From positions 992,001 through 1,056,000 of the forward strand of contig NZ_CP036401.1 of NCBI RefSeq assembly GCF_004322755.1: DNA of 64,000 nucleotides, given 5' to 3'. The translations under genes and the position numbers were made by a program. Shown piece after piece: positions 37,734 through 46,823 of this stretch. The DNA is from Pseudoduganella albidiflava. GTDB taxonomy: Bacteria > Pseudomonadota > Gammaproteobacteria > Burkholderiales > Burkholderiaceae_D. The notes under the pieces are model-generated. The model was not told the DNA's origin and made no database searches. It saw only the letters and a list, made by a program, of their open reading frames with translations. Position 1 is the stretch's first letter; the number at the start of each line of letters is the position of its first letter.

Positions 37734-38671
37734 TTGGTCAGCAATTCGAAAAAGTCGGCGCGGTTGGACTGGAAATTCGGCAGGTAGCGCCGCTGTGCCG
37801 TGAGGATGGAATCATGGAACATCCGGTTGCTCAGCAGATGCGCAACGAACGCCATGAGCTCGGACGGGTCCGCTACTTGCCGGTCCAGGCTGAAATAGCC
37901 GATACAGTCGGCCGGCATCAGCCTGCCATTCCCTCGCAGGAGTCCGTCGTAGGTGACCTGCACCACGGCCGAGCCCGTGGCCGACGCGTCGATGATGCGC
38001 AGTGGCGTGCAATAGGACCTGTCCTTGCCCAGGTAAATCTGGACGGCGGGGCGGGTTGGAATGAAGCCGGAATGCGGCATCCTCATCCCGATGGCGCTGA
38101 CCGGAGTCTGTTCGGAGCGGCTGTTGAGGTACACGGTCGGCGAAAACTGGTCGAGCTTTTCCAGCACGCCGGTCCACATGGCCAGCTCGTCGTCGTTGAC
38201 GATGATCGCGACGCCATCCATGTCCAGCGACGACACTACATCGCTGTAGGTGGAGGGCAGGTGGGCCAGGAAGACATGCATCGAATGGAATTGTTGTACA
38301 TCCATCCGGCAATGTTCGCTCAGCGCCAGTACGCGCCGGCCCTTGCTCAAGCTGTTGTGCACCGCCAGGTAAAGCTGTTGCTTCTCGACCTGGGACATGC
38401 CGCCCTGCTCGATGGCGGCGTAGGGCGACTGCGCGAAAACATGCACATTGCCACGGATGTGCGCGAAATCGATCGTCGACCTGACGTCGCTGCAAATGAC
38501 CCGCTGCTCATGTGCCGGCCGAAAAGCGGCGGCACCGCTCGCGGGCATCAGGCTGATCGCATAGTCATTGCTCGGCAGTGCATGATGCAGCAGTTGGGCA
38601 AACGCCAGGCCCTCTTCATCGGCATGCGCTATGAGCAGGCTGGGCCGTGTGTCTTTCTTATACCAGTTCAT
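37730..38671 (-). CDS. Protein of unknown function in the glycan operon, 313 residues
   Basis: I do not recognise this protein. It begins MNWYKKDTRPSLLIAHADEE. The pattern of hydrophobic strands and helices (PSLLIAHADEEGLAFAQLL, GNVHVFAQSPYAAIE, DGVAIIVNDDELAMWTGVLEKL, CTPLRIIDASATGSAVVQVTYDG) resembles a GT-B glycosyltransferase lacking a clear donor motif, but that is a weak guess. It has no signal peptide or membrane helix. It overlaps the upstream glycosyltransferase by 14 bp and the downstream one by 4 bp, so it is surely part of the same pathway. Confidence 0.75.
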   Translation of the reverse strand: MNWYKKDTRPSLLIAHADEEGLAFAQLLHHALPSNDYAISLMPASGAAAFRPAHEQRVICSDVRSTIDFAHIRGNVHVFAQSPYAAIEQGGMSQVEKQQLYLAVHNSLSKGRRVLALSEHCRMDVQQFHSMHVFLAHLPSTYSDVVSSLDMDGVAIIVNDDELAMWTGVLEKLDQFSPTVYLNSRSEQTPVSAIGMRMPHSGFIPTRPAVQIYLGKDRSYCTPLRIIDASATGSAVVQVTYDGLLRGNGRLMPADCIGYFSLDRQVADPSELMAFVAHLLSNRMFHDSILTAQRRYLPNFQSNRADFFELLTK

Positions 38672-40499
38672 TGTCGTCGTCTCTTCGGTCTGGTTTCGGC
38701 AGGTTTTTTCTGATGTGCTTCAAGCGGTCCATGTACGTGCGCGCGACCTGGAACGTGGAGTGGCGCAGCATCGTCCTGCGGCCGGCGGCTTGCAGGCCGG
38801 TCGCAAGTGCGGCGTCGCCAGCCACGCGCCGCATGGCTGCTGCGGCGTCCTGGATATCCGGATCGACCCAGGTTCCGCCCGTGACGTAGGGATAATCTCC
38901 TTCCTGAATTTCCCTGGGTGTGCAGGCGACCAATACGCTGTTGGCCGCATCGGTGAAATCCCGATTCCCCGAATAGCCGGTGGTGATGACCGGTTTTCCC
39001 AGGCTCATGGCCTCCGCGATATTCCTGCCGAAGCCTTCGGCACGGTGCAGCGAAATGAAGCAGTCGCAGGCCGAATACAAGGCGGCCAGGTCGCCCCGGT
39101 CGAGTGTCCTGTCGATCAGGTGGATTCTCCCGTCACGGCGGGCGGTGTCCTGGAGGCGCTGCCAAGCGGCGCCGTCGCTTTCCGGCCGCAAGGCCTTGAT
39201 CACCAGGCCAACCTCCGTGCCGCCAGGGAAGGCGGCCAGGAAGGCTTCGATACACGCTTCCGGATTCTTGCGCAGCGATGCCGACCTGAGGTCGTACGAA
39301 AAGTAGAACAGGAAGGCGTTTTCCGGCAAGGCAAAGTCGCGCCGGCCCAGCCGGCTGGCCGGCGGCGTCTCGACAGCCATCGGCATATGCAGCACCGGAA
39401 CCGGCGAAGCCGGTTTGATGGCCTCCTGGATGTAACGGCTCGGTGCCCAGATTTCATCGGCCAGCGCGAACAGGTGGTGCCATTGTTCCGGCCAATGGGA
39501 GATCTCCCATGGCCAGCAGGCGATGTTGTAGCGGCCCGCGATACCGTTGCCACCGCGCTCGGCAACGTAGCGCGCATGCTCCAGCGCCGGGAAGCAGAAG
39601 AGGTTGACGGCGTAACGGTGCTCCGGGCCGCCCGCCGCCGGAGCGCCATCGACATAATCGACAGGCGCGGCGGGAATGGTTGTCCTGGCCAGGGACGCCA
39701 GCGCCATGCGCGAATCCTCGGCAATGCCGGAAACCCCCGACAGGTGGCCGATGACATTCACGCCGAACGGTTCACCTGCCTTGGGGTTTTCTTCCGGCGG
39801 CGCGGCGCTTGCCGGAGCCAGGCGGCGATACTCCGCCGAGCGGGCATACCATTCCTGGTAGTCGGCCGCCTTCGATGGAAGGGGAAACTCCTGCTGCAGG
39901 TCCTGCCGCGCCTGATGCAGGATGGCCTGGTGCGCCGTCATGCCGGAGGGAAGCACGCGCAGCAGGAACTCTGTTTGCCAGGCGGCCACGCGCGGTTCGA
40001 TCGCCGCGGACGCGAATCCGTGCTCCAGGTACCAGACCAGCAGTCTTGCCCGGTCCGCCGGCCGGGCGATGTCGACCTTGAGGTCGGTACGGCGCAATGC
40101 CGTGAGCACCATCAGCCAGGAGAGCGCGTTGCCGGCATCGAGTTCGGGTAATTTCCCGGGAGGGAAGGCCGGCTTGTCGAGCGCATCGCGGAACGGGGTG
40201 CATTCCTTCAGCAGCGCGTACTCCTTCAGGCCATGGCAGGCGCACCAGGACAGGAAATCGATCCGGTTCGCCAGTGTATCGAGCGGATACAGTGCCTGCA
40301 GGTCGCGATCGCGGATTTGCCAGACCAGCAGCATCGCGCCATAGATCGGCACCGGCAACCCCTGGGACAAGGCATCGATCGGCTGGAAATACGCGGCCAG
40401 TGACGACCGCCCCGCGTTTCCCGCAACGCGTTCCAGGACCACCCTGTTCAGGTGCCGGATGATTTCCCGCTCGCGCGCAAGCCTGCTGTTGGCTGTCAT
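38658..40499 (-). CDS. GT4 family glycosyltransferase with an N-terminal helical region
   Basis: A 613-residue protein. Residues about 1-230 are helical and not recognised. From about 245 (GVNVIGHLSGVSGIAEDSRMAL) it is a GT-B glycosyltransferase: FYFSYDLRSASLRKNPEACIEAF, LVIKAL, and the donor motif SLHRAEGFGRNIAEAMSLGKPVI near residue 485-507. It likely adds a sugar to a lipid- or protein-linked acceptor. The gene starts 38 bp after the previous gene's stop. Confidence 0.88.
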   Translation of the reverse strand: MTANSRLAREREIIRHLNRVVLERVAGNAGRSSLAAYFQPIDALSQGLPVPIYGAMLLVWQIRDRDLQALYPLDTLANRIDFLSWCACHGLKEYALLKECTPFRDALDKPAFPPGKLPELDAGNALSWLMVLTALRRTDLKVDIARPADRARLLVWYLEHGFASAAIEPRVAAWQTEFLLRVLPSGMTAHQAILHQARQDLQQEFPLPSKAADYQEWYARSAEYRRLAPASAAPPEENPKAGEPFGVNVIGHLSGVSGIAEDSRMALASLARTTIPAAPVDYVDGAPAAGGPEHRYAVNLFCFPALEHARYVAERGGNGIAGRYNIACWPWEISHWPEQWHHLFALADEIWAPSRYIQEAIKPASPVPVLHMPMAVETPPASRLGRRDFALPENAFLFYFSYDLRSASLRKNPEACIEAFLAAFPGGTEVGLVIKALRPESDGAAWQRLQDTARRDGRIHLIDRTLDRGDLAALYSACDCFISLHRAEGFGRNIAEAMSLGKPVITTGYSGNRDFTDAANSVLVACTPREIQEGDYPYVTGGTWVDPDIQDAAAAMRRVAGDAALATGLQAAGRRTMLRHSTFQVARTYMDRLKHIRKNLPKPDRRDDDNELV

Positions 40500-40537
40500 G
40501 GATGTCGGTCGGTGGAATCCAGGTCAGAGGGATCCGG

Positions 40538-42901
40538 TCAGAGGGATCCGGTGCGTGGCAGCCGCTGTCTCGGCGGGATTGCCAGTCCCCCGAAAGCATG
40601 GCTGTTGGCGTCGAGGTTGAGGGCAGGGTGGTAGGCCGGATCCCGCACGATGACATGGCCCCACCTGCGCCGGAACTCGTTGACTTCGCGCTGCGCGCGC
40701 GCCTTCTTCTGCGGCGTGTCCTCATGGCCGCGGCTGGCCGATTCGGCATGCAGCAACCTCGCGAACGGTGTCCAGACGATGGCCTTGCCTTTCGCCCGCA
40801 GCTTGAGGCACAGGTCCACATCGTTGAACGCTACCGGGAAAGCCTGCGCATCCATGCCGCCCACGTCGAGGTAGTCCTGCCGGCGCAGGAACAGGCAGGC
40901 GGCGGTGCACGCGCTCACCCGCAGCGGCAACTGGTTGCGGCCGTGGTCGCCCCAGTCGCCATCGGCCAGCAGGTTGCCGAAGTGCCCCGCCACGTTGCCG
41001 ATGCCCAGCAGCACGCCGCCGTGCTGGACCATGCCGTTGGGCCACAGCAGCTTGGCGCCCACCGCGCCGATGCCCGGGCGGCACAATTGCGCAACGATCT
41101 CGTCCAGCCATCCATCATGCAGCGCCTCGATATCGTTGTTGATCAGGCCGACGATATCGCCACGCGCCAGCGCGACCGCCCGGTTGTTCAAGTCCGCGTA
41201 ATTGAACGGTCCCGGCATCGGCAGGATCCGTACCCCTTCCGCTGCCAGCTCGGCAAACAGGGCAAGCGTCGCGGCTTCCGCGGAGCCATTGTCGATGACG
41301 ACGATGTCCAGTTTCGGCCATGCGGTGAAGCGCCGGATACTGTCGATGCAGCGCTTCAGCAAATCCGCGCGGTCGCGCGTTGGGATCACCAGGCTGACCG
41401 TCAGGTCTTGCCATCCGGCCGGCAAGCTTGCCTGTACGCGGCGGGCGGCATGGGCCAGGCCCGCCGGCACGCGCTCGAGCGCCTTCAGCTGCAAGCCGGG
41501 TTCGAGCATCCGCGCCGCCCGATCGGCGGCCCGCGCCCGCTGGCCACGCTCCTCGTCCGTCAACGGGCTGTTCATGCGGTACAGCACGCGTGGCACATGC
41601 ACGATTGCCTGTTCACCCAGGGCCCCGGCGGCGGCCAGCGCCGACCAGGCGAATTCGGCTTGATCATCCGGTGGTTCCAGGTGTGACAGGAGCGCGCCGC
41701 GGACCAGCAGCAGCTCCAGCGGGTAATCGGTCGCCAGCGCATAGTCGGCATTCCACGCCGGCTTGAACCATGGGCGGCTGTCCTGTTCGCTGTCCGTGTA
41801 GACCAGTTGCGCATCCCCGAGCGCGAAGCCTTCCAGCGCATGGACGAGTGCCTGGGCAGGCAGCGTATCGCCGGCGCGCACGCAGCCGATGACGTCGCAG
41901 CCGGCAGCCATGGCGCTGGCCAGCAAGGCGGGAAAAGGCCGGGAGGAGAAGGCCTGGACGATCACGCCCTGGCCTTGCAGGCTGGCCGCGGTGCGGGCGA
42001 TGACACCTTCATCCGCCGTTCCAGTGATCAGGATGGCGGCCTTGAGCGAGACAGGAGGGCGTGGTTCGAGCCCGGCAGTTGCACCATCGAAGCGGGTCGA
42101 CCATTCCGGCCACGCCCGCAGCGGCACGCTGCGTGGCACCAGCCGTTCATACATGGTGGCCACTTCCAGCATCAGCTTGTCACTGCCGGCCGGCAGCAGG
42201 GCCGCCATGCCGCCGGGCACGCAGCAGACGAATGCCGGGCTGCCGTTCAGCGCTTGCCCGCTGTCATTGACCACACGGATTTCACGCGTCTTGCCGTCGG
42301 CCAGCGACAGGGGCAGTGCGAGCTCGAAGCCGTGCGGCCCCTCGACATGTCCACGCATCGATGGGAGCACGATGTCGGCGACGGCTTGCGCGACCACGTT
42401 GTGGCCGTCCAGGGCACGCACGGTGACGGCGCGGCGCGGATCGGCGGGATCGATTGCCCAGCCAGACAGGCGCAGTCCGCCATCATAGACAACGGAACTC
42501 AGCGCGGTGACCGGCGCCGACCGCGTGTTATCCAGTGCCAGGGCACCGGCCAGCACGGCATCGGTATTCGCGATTCGCGCAGTGAGTACGCCACGCGCGC
42601 CGGATGGTAGTTCGCCCAGGTCGGCGACGAAGCCATGGCAGACGTCGGCGCCCCCGTCGGGGACGTGCCCGTCGGGGACGCCCAGCATGTCCGCCAGGTC
42701 GGGGCGGGCGGCATCGGCAGCGGCGAACGCGCAAGGCATGCCATCCAGGCATATCTCGACGACCACCCGGGAATCCGGGCGCTCCCGGTCGAACGCCCAG
42801 CCGAACAGCAAGCGTTCATGCAGGCCTTCGATCGCGCCATGCCAGCGCTCATTGCAGGAGACGGCGGGAATCTGCTCGGGGGAAAGGAAGTCGGCGTTCA
42901 T
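40538..42901 (-). CDS. GT2 family glycosyltransferase with two N-terminal beta-sandwich modules
   Basis: About 787 residues. The C-terminal 300 hold a GT2 domain: VSLVIPTRDRADLLKRCIDSI, VVIDNGS, LINNDIEALHDGWLDEIVAQ, and a late VAFNDVDLCLKLR. Ahead of it lies a second, partial GT2-like region (about 285-460, with VYTDSEQDSRPWFKPAWN). The N-terminus has two repeats of a module seen in other glycan enzymes, with cores FGWAFDRERPDSRVVVEI and LSGWAIDPADPRRAVTVRAL, each ending in HGF. The ATG at 42901 is preferred to the TTG one codon earlier. Confidence 0.87.
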   Translation of the reverse strand: MNADFLSPEQIPAVSCNERWHGAIEGLHERLLFGWAFDRERPDSRVVVEICLDGMPCAFAAADAARPDLADMLGVPDGHVPDGGADVCHGFVADLGELPSGARGVLTARIANTDAVLAGALALDNTRSAPVTALSSVVYDGGLRLSGWAIDPADPRRAVTVRALDGHNVVAQAVADIVLPSMRGHVEGPHGFELALPLSLADGKTREIRVVNDSGQALNGSPAFVCCVPGGMAALLPAGSDKLMLEVATMYERLVPRSVPLRAWPEWSTRFDGATAGLEPRPPVSLKAAILITGTADEGVIARTAASLQGQGVIVQAFSSRPFPALLASAMAAGCDVIGCVRAGDTLPAQALVHALEGFALGDAQLVYTDSEQDSRPWFKPAWNADYALATDYPLELLLVRGALLSHLEPPDDQAEFAWSALAAAGALGEQAIVHVPRVLYRMNSPLTDEERGQRARAADRAARMLEPGLQLKALERVPAGLAHAARRVQASLPAGWQDLTVSLVIPTRDRADLLKRCIDSIRRFTAWPKLDIVVIDNGSAEAATLALFAELAAEGVRILPMPGPFNYADLNNRAVALARGDIVGLINNDIEALHDGWLDEIVAQLCRPGIGAVGAKLLWPNGMVQHGGVLLGIGNVAGHFGNLLADGDWGDHGRNQLPLRVSACTAACLFLRRQDYLDVGGMDAQAFPVAFNDVDLCLKLRAKGKAIVWTPFARLLHAESASRGHEDTPQKKARAQREVNEFRRRWGHVIVRDPAYHPALNLDANSHAFGGLAIPPRQRLPRTGSL

Positions 42902-42922
42902 CAATGTTCCGTATCTGCTCAG

Positions 42923-45031
42923 TCAGGCGGCTTGCGGTGCGGCGTCCAGCGCCGCCAGCCAGGCAATGGGATCGAAATGCTCATCGAGCAGCACGGCACG
43001 CATCTTCGGCGGCAACCCGGCCGGGTCGTCGGTCAGCACGGCGCGGCAACCGGCGATCTGGATCACGCGCAGGTCGTCGAGCAGCCGCAGCGCATCGCCT
43101 TCGCCCGAGGGCACGTGATCCACTACCCCGGTGCGCCAGAGCGCCTCGCTGCCATCGCCGATGACGAGCAGGCGCAATCCCAGCGCGGGCCGGCTGGCGA
43201 TGGCGCGGGCCAGCGCCAGCACGCGATGCGCGCCCTTGCCGGTCATGTCGTGCCGCCACACCGCGACCCGGCGGCAGGAGGCGCGCAGCGCCGGCAGCAC
43301 CGCCGGCAAGGGCCGCCTGGCAACGATGTCCGGCAGGGCGGCACCGGGTTCCGCCCCTTCCGCCTTGCGCAGCCATCCGGCCGCGCGCGATGTGGCCAGT
43401 GCAGCGCGCAGCGCCGCGCGTGCCGTGGCCAGCGGATCGTCGCGCCGGAACGCCGTGTGTTCCGCATAGTAGGTGGGGTAGCGCGCTTCCACCACGCTGC
43501 GGTTCTGCGCCACCCGCAAGGTTTTCTCGGCACGGAACGATACCGTCCCGGCATGCGCTACGAACACGCGGGGCACGTGAAGGTGGCGCCAGCCGGCCGC
43601 ACGGGCGCGCATGCACCAGTCCACTTCTTCGCCATAGCCGCGCACCAGCGCCGTGCCATCGAGCATGCCGACGGTGTCCAGCACGGTGCGCCGGATCAGC
43701 ATCGTGAAGCCGCAGCAGGATGGCAGTTCGACATCGGCCGCGGCGGTGGCGGCGGCGGCATCGTCCAGCGCCGCCAGTTCGCGCTGGTCCGGCGCCGGTG
43801 CGGCCTGGCTCATCGCGGGGAAGCTGCTGATCTCGCCATTGTTGGTCCAGGGCGTCACCGCGGCGATGCCGGGCTGCGCGTACAGGGCGCGCGACAGGCG
43901 GTCGATCCAGTCGCCATGCACCTGTGTGTCCGCATTCAGCAGCAGCACGTCGTGATCGGGGAATTCGCGCATGCCCCGGTTGGTCGTTTCGATGAATCCC
44001 AGGTTGCAGGCATTGCGCAGCAGCGTGATGCGGCCGGCGGCGGCCTGCTTGTCGAGCCACGCCGACACGGCCGGCTCGGGGCTGGCGTCGTCCACCACCA
44101 CCACGCGGGCAGGCGTGGCGTTTTCCTTCAGGCTGGCCAGCACGCTGTTCAGGCAGGCCTGCACCAGGGCCAGTTCGCGGTACACGGGAATCACGATCGA
44201 TACGGAGCGGGGCTGTTCGGTAGCGTCGGCCAGCGCGCGAGACTGGATGGCCGGCGCCGCGTAGAACGCCAGCGGCGAGCCCGGCAGCAGTTGCCGTTTG
44301 CCGTCGGGCTGCACGAGCGTCACGGACCAGACAGCGCCCGGAGCGGGGCAGGCCAGCCGGAAGCGGCTGCCATCGGCGGGCACGTCGAACTGGAACTGCC
44401 GGGTTTCATCCGACAGCAGCAGAGTGGCACGCGGCGTGGGCGCGCCCGCCGGCACGCTGCAGAACACCATGCCTTCGATCGCATCGCCCTCGCGCCAGCA
44501 GGCCCCGGTGTGGGCGACGCCGGCCTTGCGCAGCAGCGCCAGCAGGCTGGCATGCCGGCCAGTGCGGCAGCGCGCGGGCAGGAAGGCCGGCCCCAGGCTG
44601 GCGATGTCGGCCTGGCCGCCATCCTGCAGCCAGCTCTGCAGCATCGCATCCTGGAGCATGGGATTGCAGGCGTCCGCCTTCCAGGCCGCGTGCCAGGCGC
44701 GCGCGGCCATGAAGGGATAGGCGGTCTGCAGGACTTTCGCGCGCAGGATGGCGGGAATGCTCTTGCCCGGCATGCGCCGGCAGACATACTCCGCGGCCAC
44801 CAGGGCATCGGCATGGTTGCCCTTGGCGAACGCCTCCAGGGCGCGGCCCAGCAGGGCATCGGACCGCAGGCGGGGCAGGCAATGGGCCAGAGCCGAAGGG
44901 GTTAATGCTGAATGGGCCAAAGCTGATGGGGCCAAAGCTGATGGGGCCAAAGCTGATGGGGCCAAAGCTGAAGGGGCCAAAGCTGAAGGGGCCAGGGCCG
45001 GGTCGTCGACGCCACTCGTCATGGGCGGCAT
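42923..45031 (-). CDS. GT2 family glycosyltransferase with an N-terminal SALAP repeat
   Basis: A 702-residue protein, first gene of the glycan operon. After a low-complexity N-terminus of repeated SALAP (about residues 13-48) come a helical TPR-like region (about 55-150), a beta-rich region, and a GT2 domain (about 275-500) with SIVIPVYRELALVQACLNSV, VVVVDDASPEP, LLLNADTQVHGDWI and RGYGEEVDWCMRARAAGW. The C-terminal 180 residues are a GT-like domain fragment. It probably transfers sugars in surface glycan or flagellin glycosylation. The start ATG 45031 could also be ATG 45022. Confidence 0.85.
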   Translation of the reverse strand: MPPMTSGVDDPALAPSALAPSALAPSALAPSALAPSALAHSALTPSALAHCLPRLRSDALLGRALEAFAKGNHADALVAAEYVCRRMPGKSIPAILRAKVLQTAYPFMAARAWHAAWKADACNPMLQDAMLQSWLQDGGQADIASLGPAFLPARCRTGRHASLLALLRKAGVAHTGACWREGDAIEGMVFCSVPAGAPTPRATLLLSDETRQFQFDVPADGSRFRLACPAPGAVWSVTLVQPDGKRQLLPGSPLAFYAAPAIQSRALADATEQPRSVSIVIPVYRELALVQACLNSVLASLKENATPARVVVVDDASPEPAVSAWLDKQAAAGRITLLRNACNLGFIETTNRGMREFPDHDVLLLNADTQVHGDWIDRLSRALYAQPGIAAVTPWTNNGEISSFPAMSQAAPAPDQRELAALDDAAAATAAADVELPSCCGFTMLIRRTVLDTVGMLDGTALVRGYGEEVDWCMRARAAGWRHLHVPRVFVAHAGTVSFRAEKTLRVAQNRSVVEARYPTYYAEHTAFRRDDPLATARAALRAALATSRAAGWLRKAEGAEPGAALPDIVARRPLPAVLPALRASCRRVAVWRHDMTGKGAHRVLALARAIASRPALGLRLLVIGDGSEALWRTGVVDHVPSGEGDALRLLDDLRVIQIAGCRAVLTDDPAGLPPKMRAVLLDEHFDPIAWLAALDAAPQAA
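44891..44995. repeat. In-frame 15-bp tandem repeat in the first glycan gene
   Basis: Seven 15-bp units, three of them identical (AGCTGATGGGGCCAA). On the minus strand they encode the pentapeptide SALAP and close variants. Because the unit is a multiple of three, changes in copy number would lengthen or shorten the N-terminus without a frameshift. Confidence 0.92.
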
Positions 45032-45131
45032 GGCTGAGCAGTATTCAGGCTGGCCAGGGCTGGCGCGCAGCCCTTTGTCGGCCTCGTGGTGCAGGCATTC
45101 ACGGGAACGATCATCCGAAAATCGTCATTCG

Positions 45132-45159
45132 AGTATAAATCCGAACACTGCACCATCAA
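45132..45159 (-). promoter_or_regulatory. Sigma-70 promoter candidate of the glycan operon
   Basis: On the minus strand TTGATG (plus 45154-45159) and TATACT (plus 45132-45137) are separated by 16 bp. The predicted transcript start is about 95 bp before the first gene. This looks like a housekeeping promoter, not a flagellar sigma-28 one. Confidence 0.5.
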
Positions 45160-45644
45160 GGCTCATTTCCCTGGCTGACGTCGCGATGACATTATGCGGC
45201 TGATGTGGCCACTGATTTCTTGAAAATCAGCGGCAGGAACGACCCGCTCGCGCAGCCGGCACGATGCGGGTCGATTCGGTGTTCGCACACCGGAGTCCAA
45301 CTGCGCTCGCGCCCGGTCTCGCCACCGGCCGCGAACCTCCAGCGTGCCATAGTTTCAACTGTCGGGTAGGGACGATTGCCTTGCCTGATGAGCAGGATGT
45401 TGCAAATTCGCTACTAATTGCCCAGACTCAAGCCGAACCAGCCCCCCGCTGGCCATTGTCGAGCCGTCAACCAGCTGGCCGGCGGCGGCGAATTGCCCTT
45501 CAAAACCCCCGCTGTTCGCCCCTTCGACCGGCGGCGCCATGCCCGACAATGCAAGCTCGGAAACCCGGCACGGTCGAGCAGGGGCCGCGGCACACGATCA
45601 GGCAGCAGGACCAGGCAAGCTCAGGCAAAGATTAGGCAGAAGAC
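45160..45644 (+). other. Gene-free interval upstream of flhB
   Basis: No convincing gene on either strand. A small hairpin CTGATTT-CTTGA-AAATCAG lies at 45212-45230. The promoter of flhBA must be here, but I found no clear sigma-28 or sigma-54 match with correct spacing. Confidence 0.45.
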
Positions 45645-46790
45645 ATGGCAGAAGACAGCGACGCCGAAAAGACAGAACCCGCGTCAGAGAGGCGCCTCCA
45701 GAAGGCGCGTGAAGAAGGCGATGTTCCCCGCTCGCGCGAAGTGGCGACGTTTACCGTGCTGATGGCGGGCGGTGCCGGCCTGTACATCTTCGGTTCGACG
45801 ATGGCGCGCCAGCTGTCGGCCACGCTGGCCTCGGGCCTGCGGCTGACGCGCGAACAGGCGTTCGACATGGACGTGCTGGGCCACCGCATCCTGGCCGACG
45901 TGGTGCAGGTGCTGATCACGTTCCTGCCGCTGGGCCTGGCAGTGATGCTGGTGGCGATCGCCTCGCCGGTGCTGGTGGGCGGCTGGCTGTTTACCGCCAA
46001 GGGCTTCATGCCCAAGTTCAGCAAGCTCAATCCCATCAACGGCATCACCAACATGGTGTCGAAGAACGCGCTGGTGGAACTGGTCAAGGCCATTATCAAG
46101 ACCATCATCGTCGGCGCCGTGGCCTACATGGTCGTGATGCGCTACAAGGATGCCATCTTCGGCCTGCCGGCCGAGCCGGCCAACGAGGGCTATGCCCACA
46201 TGCTCGACATGCTGGCGATGAGCTTCCTGATCCTGGTCGGCTCGCTGGGCTTCATCGCCATGATCGACGCGCCGTACCAGATGTGGCATTACTCGAACAA
46301 GATGAAGATGACGCGGCAGGAAATGATCCAGGAATCGAAGGAATCGGACGGCAACCCGCAGATCAAGGGCAAGATCCGCCAGATGCAGCGCGAGATGGCG
46401 CGGCGCCGCATGATGCAGGATGTGCCGACCGCGGACGTGGTAGTCACCAACCCGACCCACTATGCGGTGGCGCTGAAATACGCCGACGGCTCGAAGGGCG
46501 CGCCGAAGGTGGTGGCGAAGGGCGCCGACGCGGTGGCCGCGAAGATCCGCGAACTGGCCAAGGAACACAAGGTGGCGATCCTGGAAGCGCCGGCGCTGGC
46601 CCGTGCGCTGCACAAGCACACCGAGATCGGCGACGAGATTCCCCAGCGGCTGTATGCCGCCGTGGCCGAGGTGCTGGCTTACGTGTACCAGCTGCGCGCC
46701 TACCGGCCGGGCGGCCGCTATCCGGACCGCCCCACCAGGCTCGACGTGCCGGCGGACATGGATCCGAATACCGCGCCACCGAAACCGTAA
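45645..46790 (+). CDS. flhB: Flagellar export apparatus protein FlhB
   Basis: A 381-residue inner-membrane protein. N-terminus MAEDSDAEKTEPASERRLQKAREEG is typical. Four membrane helices (about 32-55, 85-115, 140-165, 185-210) precede the cytoplasmic domain with the self-cleavage site NPTH (N269-P270), where cleavage switches export from hook to filament substrates. The C-terminal tail after residue 350 is Pro-rich and variable. It is followed by flhA after 33 bp. Confidence 0.96.
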   Translation: MAEDSDAEKTEPASERRLQKAREEGDVPRSREVATFTVLMAGGAGLYIFGSTMARQLSATLASGLRLTREQAFDMDVLGHRILADVVQVLITFLPLGLAVMLVAIASPVLVGGWLFTAKGFMPKFSKLNPINGITNMVSKNALVELVKAIIKTIIVGAVAYMVVMRYKDAIFGLPAEPANEGYAHMLDMLAMSFLILVGSLGFIAMIDAPYQMWHYSNKMKMTRQEMIQESKESDGNPQIKGKIRQMQREMARRRMMQDVPTADVVVTNPTHYAVALKYADGSKGAPKVVAKGADAVAAKIRELAKEHKVAILEAPALARALHKHTEIGDEIPQRLYAAVAEVLAYVYQLRAYRPGGRYPDRPTRLDVPADMDPNTAPPKP

Positions 46791-46823
46791 TTATCCAAAC
46801 TGCAACAATCGAGGAAGAACCCG

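Noticed and set aside
45500..45644. Sigma-54 promoter upstream of flhB
   Set aside because: GGCAC-containing motifs are present but the GG-GC distance is 9 or 11 bp, not 10.
45264..45762. Two open frames upstream of and into flhB
   Set aside because: Arg/Pro-rich products without binding sites; the second overlaps the flhB start in another frame.
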